A stretch of 36,929 nucleotides of DNA from an uncultured Lachnospiraceae bacterium (GTDB taxonomy: Bacteria; Bacillota; Clostridia; Lachnospirales; Lachnospiraceae), in contig CAMOZG010000002.1 of assembly GCA_946630825.1 (NCBI GenBank), positions 1-36,929 on the forward strand, written 5' to 3'. The notes below the pieces were generated by a model. The model ran no database searches. It had not been told where the DNA came from and worked only from the letters and a program-made list of their open reading frames with translations. Below are positions 34,691-36,929 of the stretch, piece after piece. Made by a program: the position numbers and the translations under genes. Numbering within the stretch: position 1 is the first letter of the stretch; each line of letters begins with the position of its first letter.

Positions 34691-36929
34691 TTACCGTTTG
34701 GAACCCTTGGTATCCCGGTTGGAAATATGCAGACGGTTAAGGGCGATCTTTTTACCCTTTACCTCTACCTCCGTATTGTCACCGCTGTGCAAAAGATAGG
34801 CGGCAACCAGCTCATCCTTTTTGTCCAGCTTCATACCCCGGACTCCAATGGCAGCTTTTTTCTTTTCGGGAACAGTCTCTGCCTCGATACGCAAAAAGTA
34901 GCTGTTTTTAGACTGCATCACCAAAGTGTCATCATAGCTTATAGCACCCACGCAGATGACCTCGTCACCCTCAGCAAGCTTTGTAGCCATGGAATCCCGC
35001 CTTGTCACATCAAATTCCTCTCCCATGACCAGCTTTATCATACCGGTTTTGGTACAGAACAAAAGCTTTTTTGCCACCAGATTATTCATTGCCTCGATAT
35101 AGAGCACCCTGTCAGTGGAGGCGTCAAATTTACTTACATTGTCAATGGGCTGACCCTTGTCCCTGAACTTTCCGAAGGGCAGATCCAGGACCTTTATCAT
35201 AAACTGCCTGCCTGAGGCGGTAAAGGCAAAAAGCTTGTCCACGTTTTTGCAGAAGATGATCTTTTTGCACTCTGCCTCAGCAGCTTCTTTATTTCTCTCG
35301 TAGGTAGGCATATCCACAACCCTGGCATAGGCAAACCTGTCTAAAAGCACAGCCACATCCATTTCTTCAATGGGCTTTTCCTCCACCACTGCCTCAGCCA
35401 CATTGTCAAGGGTGGTCAGGCGCTCTTTGGAGTATTTCTTTTTATACTCCTTAAGCTCCTTTATGATGACCTTTGCCATGGATGAGCGCTTTTCCAGAAT
35501 ATCGGTGTAGTCGGCTATGCGCTGCATGGTCTCGGCATACTGTGACCGGAGTGCTTCTATCTCCAGTCCTACCAGTTGTCTAAGCCTCATCTGAAGAATG
35601 GCATCTGCCTGGCGCTCGGTAAATTCCAAAAGAGCCGCATCTTTTTTGGACTGTTCCGATTTGAATTTGATGTTTTTGGTCTCACCGTGGGTAAGGCACT
35701 CTCTGGCATCTCCCACACTCTTTGAGCCCCTGAGGATCTCGATTATAAGGTCAATTACGTCACATGCCTTTATGAGTCCCTCCTGGACCTCCTTTTTCTC
35801 CCGCTCCTTTTTAAGGAGGGTGGTGTATTTTCTGGTTGCCAGTTCAAACTGGAAGTTCACATGGTGGCGGATAATGGGGACCAGTCCAAGGGTCTCGGGC
35901 TTGCCGTCTGCCACCGCCAGCATATTTACTCCAAAGGTATCCTCAAGCCTGGTCTTTTTGTATAAAAGGTTTAGGAAATAATCTACGTCAGCTCCTTTTT
36001 TAAGCTCAATAACTATCCTTATGCCCTCCTTGGAGGACTGATTGGAGATATCCACTATGTCATTGGTCAGCTTGTTTTCGGAAAGAGCTGCCACATCCAC
36101 TAAAAACTTGCCGATACCGGCGCCTATCATGGTGTAGGGGATCTCTGTGACCACCACTGCTGTGTGGCCTCCCTTAAGCTGCTCTATCTCCACTTTGCCA
36201 CGAAGCTTGATCTTTCCGGTGCCGGTGGAGTAAATGGCATGGAGCTCATCCATGTTTGTCACTATGCCACCTGTGGGGAAGTCCGGTCCCGGAATGTACT
36301 GCATCATCTCTTTGGTATTGATATCCGGGTTTTTCATATAGGCAATGACCCCGTCTATCACCTCTCCAAGATTGTGGGTGGGAATGGAGGTTGCCATACC
36401 TACCGCAATACCCTCGGCACCATTTATCAAAAGATTGGGCACACGAACCGGCAGTACCACAGGCTCCCGCTCGGTCTCGTCAAAGTTGGGCATGAAGTCC
36501 ACCACATCCTTGTCCAGATCGGACAGGTATGCATCCGCCGTAAGCTGCTGAAGCCTTGCCTCGGTGTATCGCATTGCCGCTGCTCCGTCACCTTCTATGG
36601 AGCCGAAATTACCGTGTCCGTCCACCAGGGCACAGCCCTTTTTGAAATCCTGTGCCATAACCACCAGTGCTTCATAGATGGAACTGTCACCGTGGGGATG
36701 GTATTTACCCATGGTATCACCCACTATACGGGCACACTTACGAAAAGCACCGTCAGGGCGGATCCCCAGCTCATGCATGTCATAAAGCACCCTTCTTTGC
36801 ACCGGCTTAAGACCGTCTCTCACATCCGGCAGGGCTCTGGCTATGATCACGCTCATGGCATAGTCAATGTAGGATTTCTGCATCACCTCGCTGTACTCGG
36901 TATGCACAATATTTTCTATTGTCTGCTGT
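34691..36929 (-). CDS. type II topoisomerase subunit A, ParC-like (5' end beyond the window)
   Basis: About 745 residues are visible. The frame stays open to the window edge, upstream of the GTG at 36907, reading ENIVHTEYSEVMQKSYIDYA, so the start is outside. The breakage-reunion domain has the winged-helix region GDTMGKYHPHGDSSIYEALV with the Ser and acidic positions of the quinolone-resistance region in their susceptible form, and the DNA-cleaving tyrosine in AAMRYTEARL. A coiled-coil and a C-terminal domain of about 240 residues follow. The GyrA-box (QRRGGRG type) is not present in that domain, so I call it topoisomerase IV subunit A rather than gyrase. The parE-like partner would be expected upstream, outside the window. 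Confidence 0.88.
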   Translation of the reverse strand, partial: QQTIENIVHTEYSEVMQKSYIDYAMSVIIARALPDVRDGLKPVQRRVLYDMHELGIRPDGAFRKCARIVGDTMGKYHPHGDSSIYEALVVMAQDFKKGCALVDGHGNFGSIEGDGAAAMRYTEARLQQLTADAYLSDLDKDVVDFMPNFDETEREPVVLPVRVPNLLINGAEGIAVGMATSIPTHNLGEVIDGVIAYMKNPDINTKEMMQYIPGPDFPTGGIVTNMDELHAIYSTGTGKIKLRGKVEIEQLKGGHTAVVVTEIPYTMIGAGIGKFLVDVAALSENKLTNDIVDISNQSSKEGIRIVIELKKGADVDYFLNLLYKKTRLEDTFGVNMLAVADGKPETLGLVPIIRHHVNFQFELATRKYTTLLKKEREKKEVQEGLIKACDVIDLIIEILRGSKSVGDARECLTHGETKNIKFKSEQSKKDAALLEFTERQADAILQMRLRQLVGLEIEALRSQYAETMQRIADYTDILEKRSSMAKVIIKELKEYKKKYSKERLTTLDNVAEAVVEEKPIEEMDVAVLLDRFAYARVVDMPTYERNKEAAEAECKKIIFCKNVDKLFAFTASGRQFMIKVLDLPFGKFRDKGQPIDNVSKFDASTDRVLYIEAMNNLVAKKLLFCTKTGMIKLVMGEEFDVTRRDSMATKLAEGDEVICVGAISYDDTLVMQSKNSYFLRIEAETVPEKKKAAIGVRGMKLDKKDELVAAYLLHSGDNTEVEVKGKKIALNRLHISNRDTKGSKR

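Noticed and set aside
33154-34740. 528-residue plus-strand open frame
   Set aside because: Although long, it lies antisense to the DUF2974 and DUF308-like genes, is rich in His/Cys/Tyr with no domain pattern, and lacks a credible start; the minus-strand genes have clear family features.
36905-36907. GTG codon as the start of the ParC-like gene
   Set aside because: The frame continues upstream to the window edge with residues ENIV before it that fit the family's N-terminus, and no ribosome binding site precedes the GTG.
1-36929. Frequent GCTTTTGG/CCAAAAGC octamer across the window, considered as an uptake or Chi-like signal
   Set aside because: Most copies fall in coding sequence and are explained by common CTT-TTG and related codon pairs on the minus strand; no orientation or spacing pattern could be established by eye.

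Overview
The window looks like a chromosomal segment from a Firmicute of the class Clostridia, most likely family Lachnospiraceae (Butyrivibrio, Roseburia or Pseudobutyrivibrio type). The evidence is the AddAB recombination nuclease instead of RecBCD, the sufCBDSU order with SufU as scaffold, the xpaC-telA pair, a ParC-like topoisomerase subunit, AGGAGG-type ribosome binding sites, a DUF6465-type Lys/Ala-rich protein, and a taste for c-di-GMP-type signalling proteins with unusual sensor modules. This is inference from gene content; no rRNA is present. Coding density is very high and no gene-free stretch exceeds about 210 bases. All genes but one are on the minus strand. No transposase, phage gene, CRISPR array or clear pseudogene was seen.

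Layout from left to right. 1-54 is the 5' part of a tRNA-Leu(CAG) cut by the window edge, followed by a spacer full of small hairpins. 252-806 is a histone-H1-like repeat protein with its own promoter. 966-9288, read right to left, is addB-addA, a small acidic protein and a PrsA-like lipoprotein. An intrinsic terminator (9314-9338) separates this from a long co-directional run at 9368-21278: sufC-sufB-sufD-sufS-sufU, a small membrane protein, a FIST-EAL protein, a LacI-type ligand-binding sensor without a DNA-binding domain, xpaC and telA. Gaps there are 24 bases or fewer, so it may be one transcription unit joining Fe-S cluster assembly to c-di-GMP turnover and envelope-stress genes.

The 21279-21484 spacer holds the likely suf promoter, an attenuator-like leader and several inverted repeats, plus a near-consensus promoter pointing the other way, antisense into carB. 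21485-30509 (minus) carries an HD-GYP-like protein, a tannase-like lipoprotein esterase, a membrane-anchored SGNH hydrolase, carA and carB. A second HD-GYP-like protein, a paralogue of the first, is transcribed divergently at 30600-32501. Their 90-base intergenic region has two strong promoters whose -35 boxes are the two arms of one 18-base perfect palindrome. 32512-36929 (minus) holds a ParC-like topoisomerase subunit (start outside the window), a DUF308-like membrane protein and a DUF2974 lipase-like protein.

The features most worth follow-up are the divergent HD-GYP-like pair with its shared operator-like palindrome, the apparently split receptor (ligand-binding sensor plus FIST/degenerate-GGDEF/EAL protein) in the suf-telA run, and the inverted-repeat and promoter arrangement upstream of suf.
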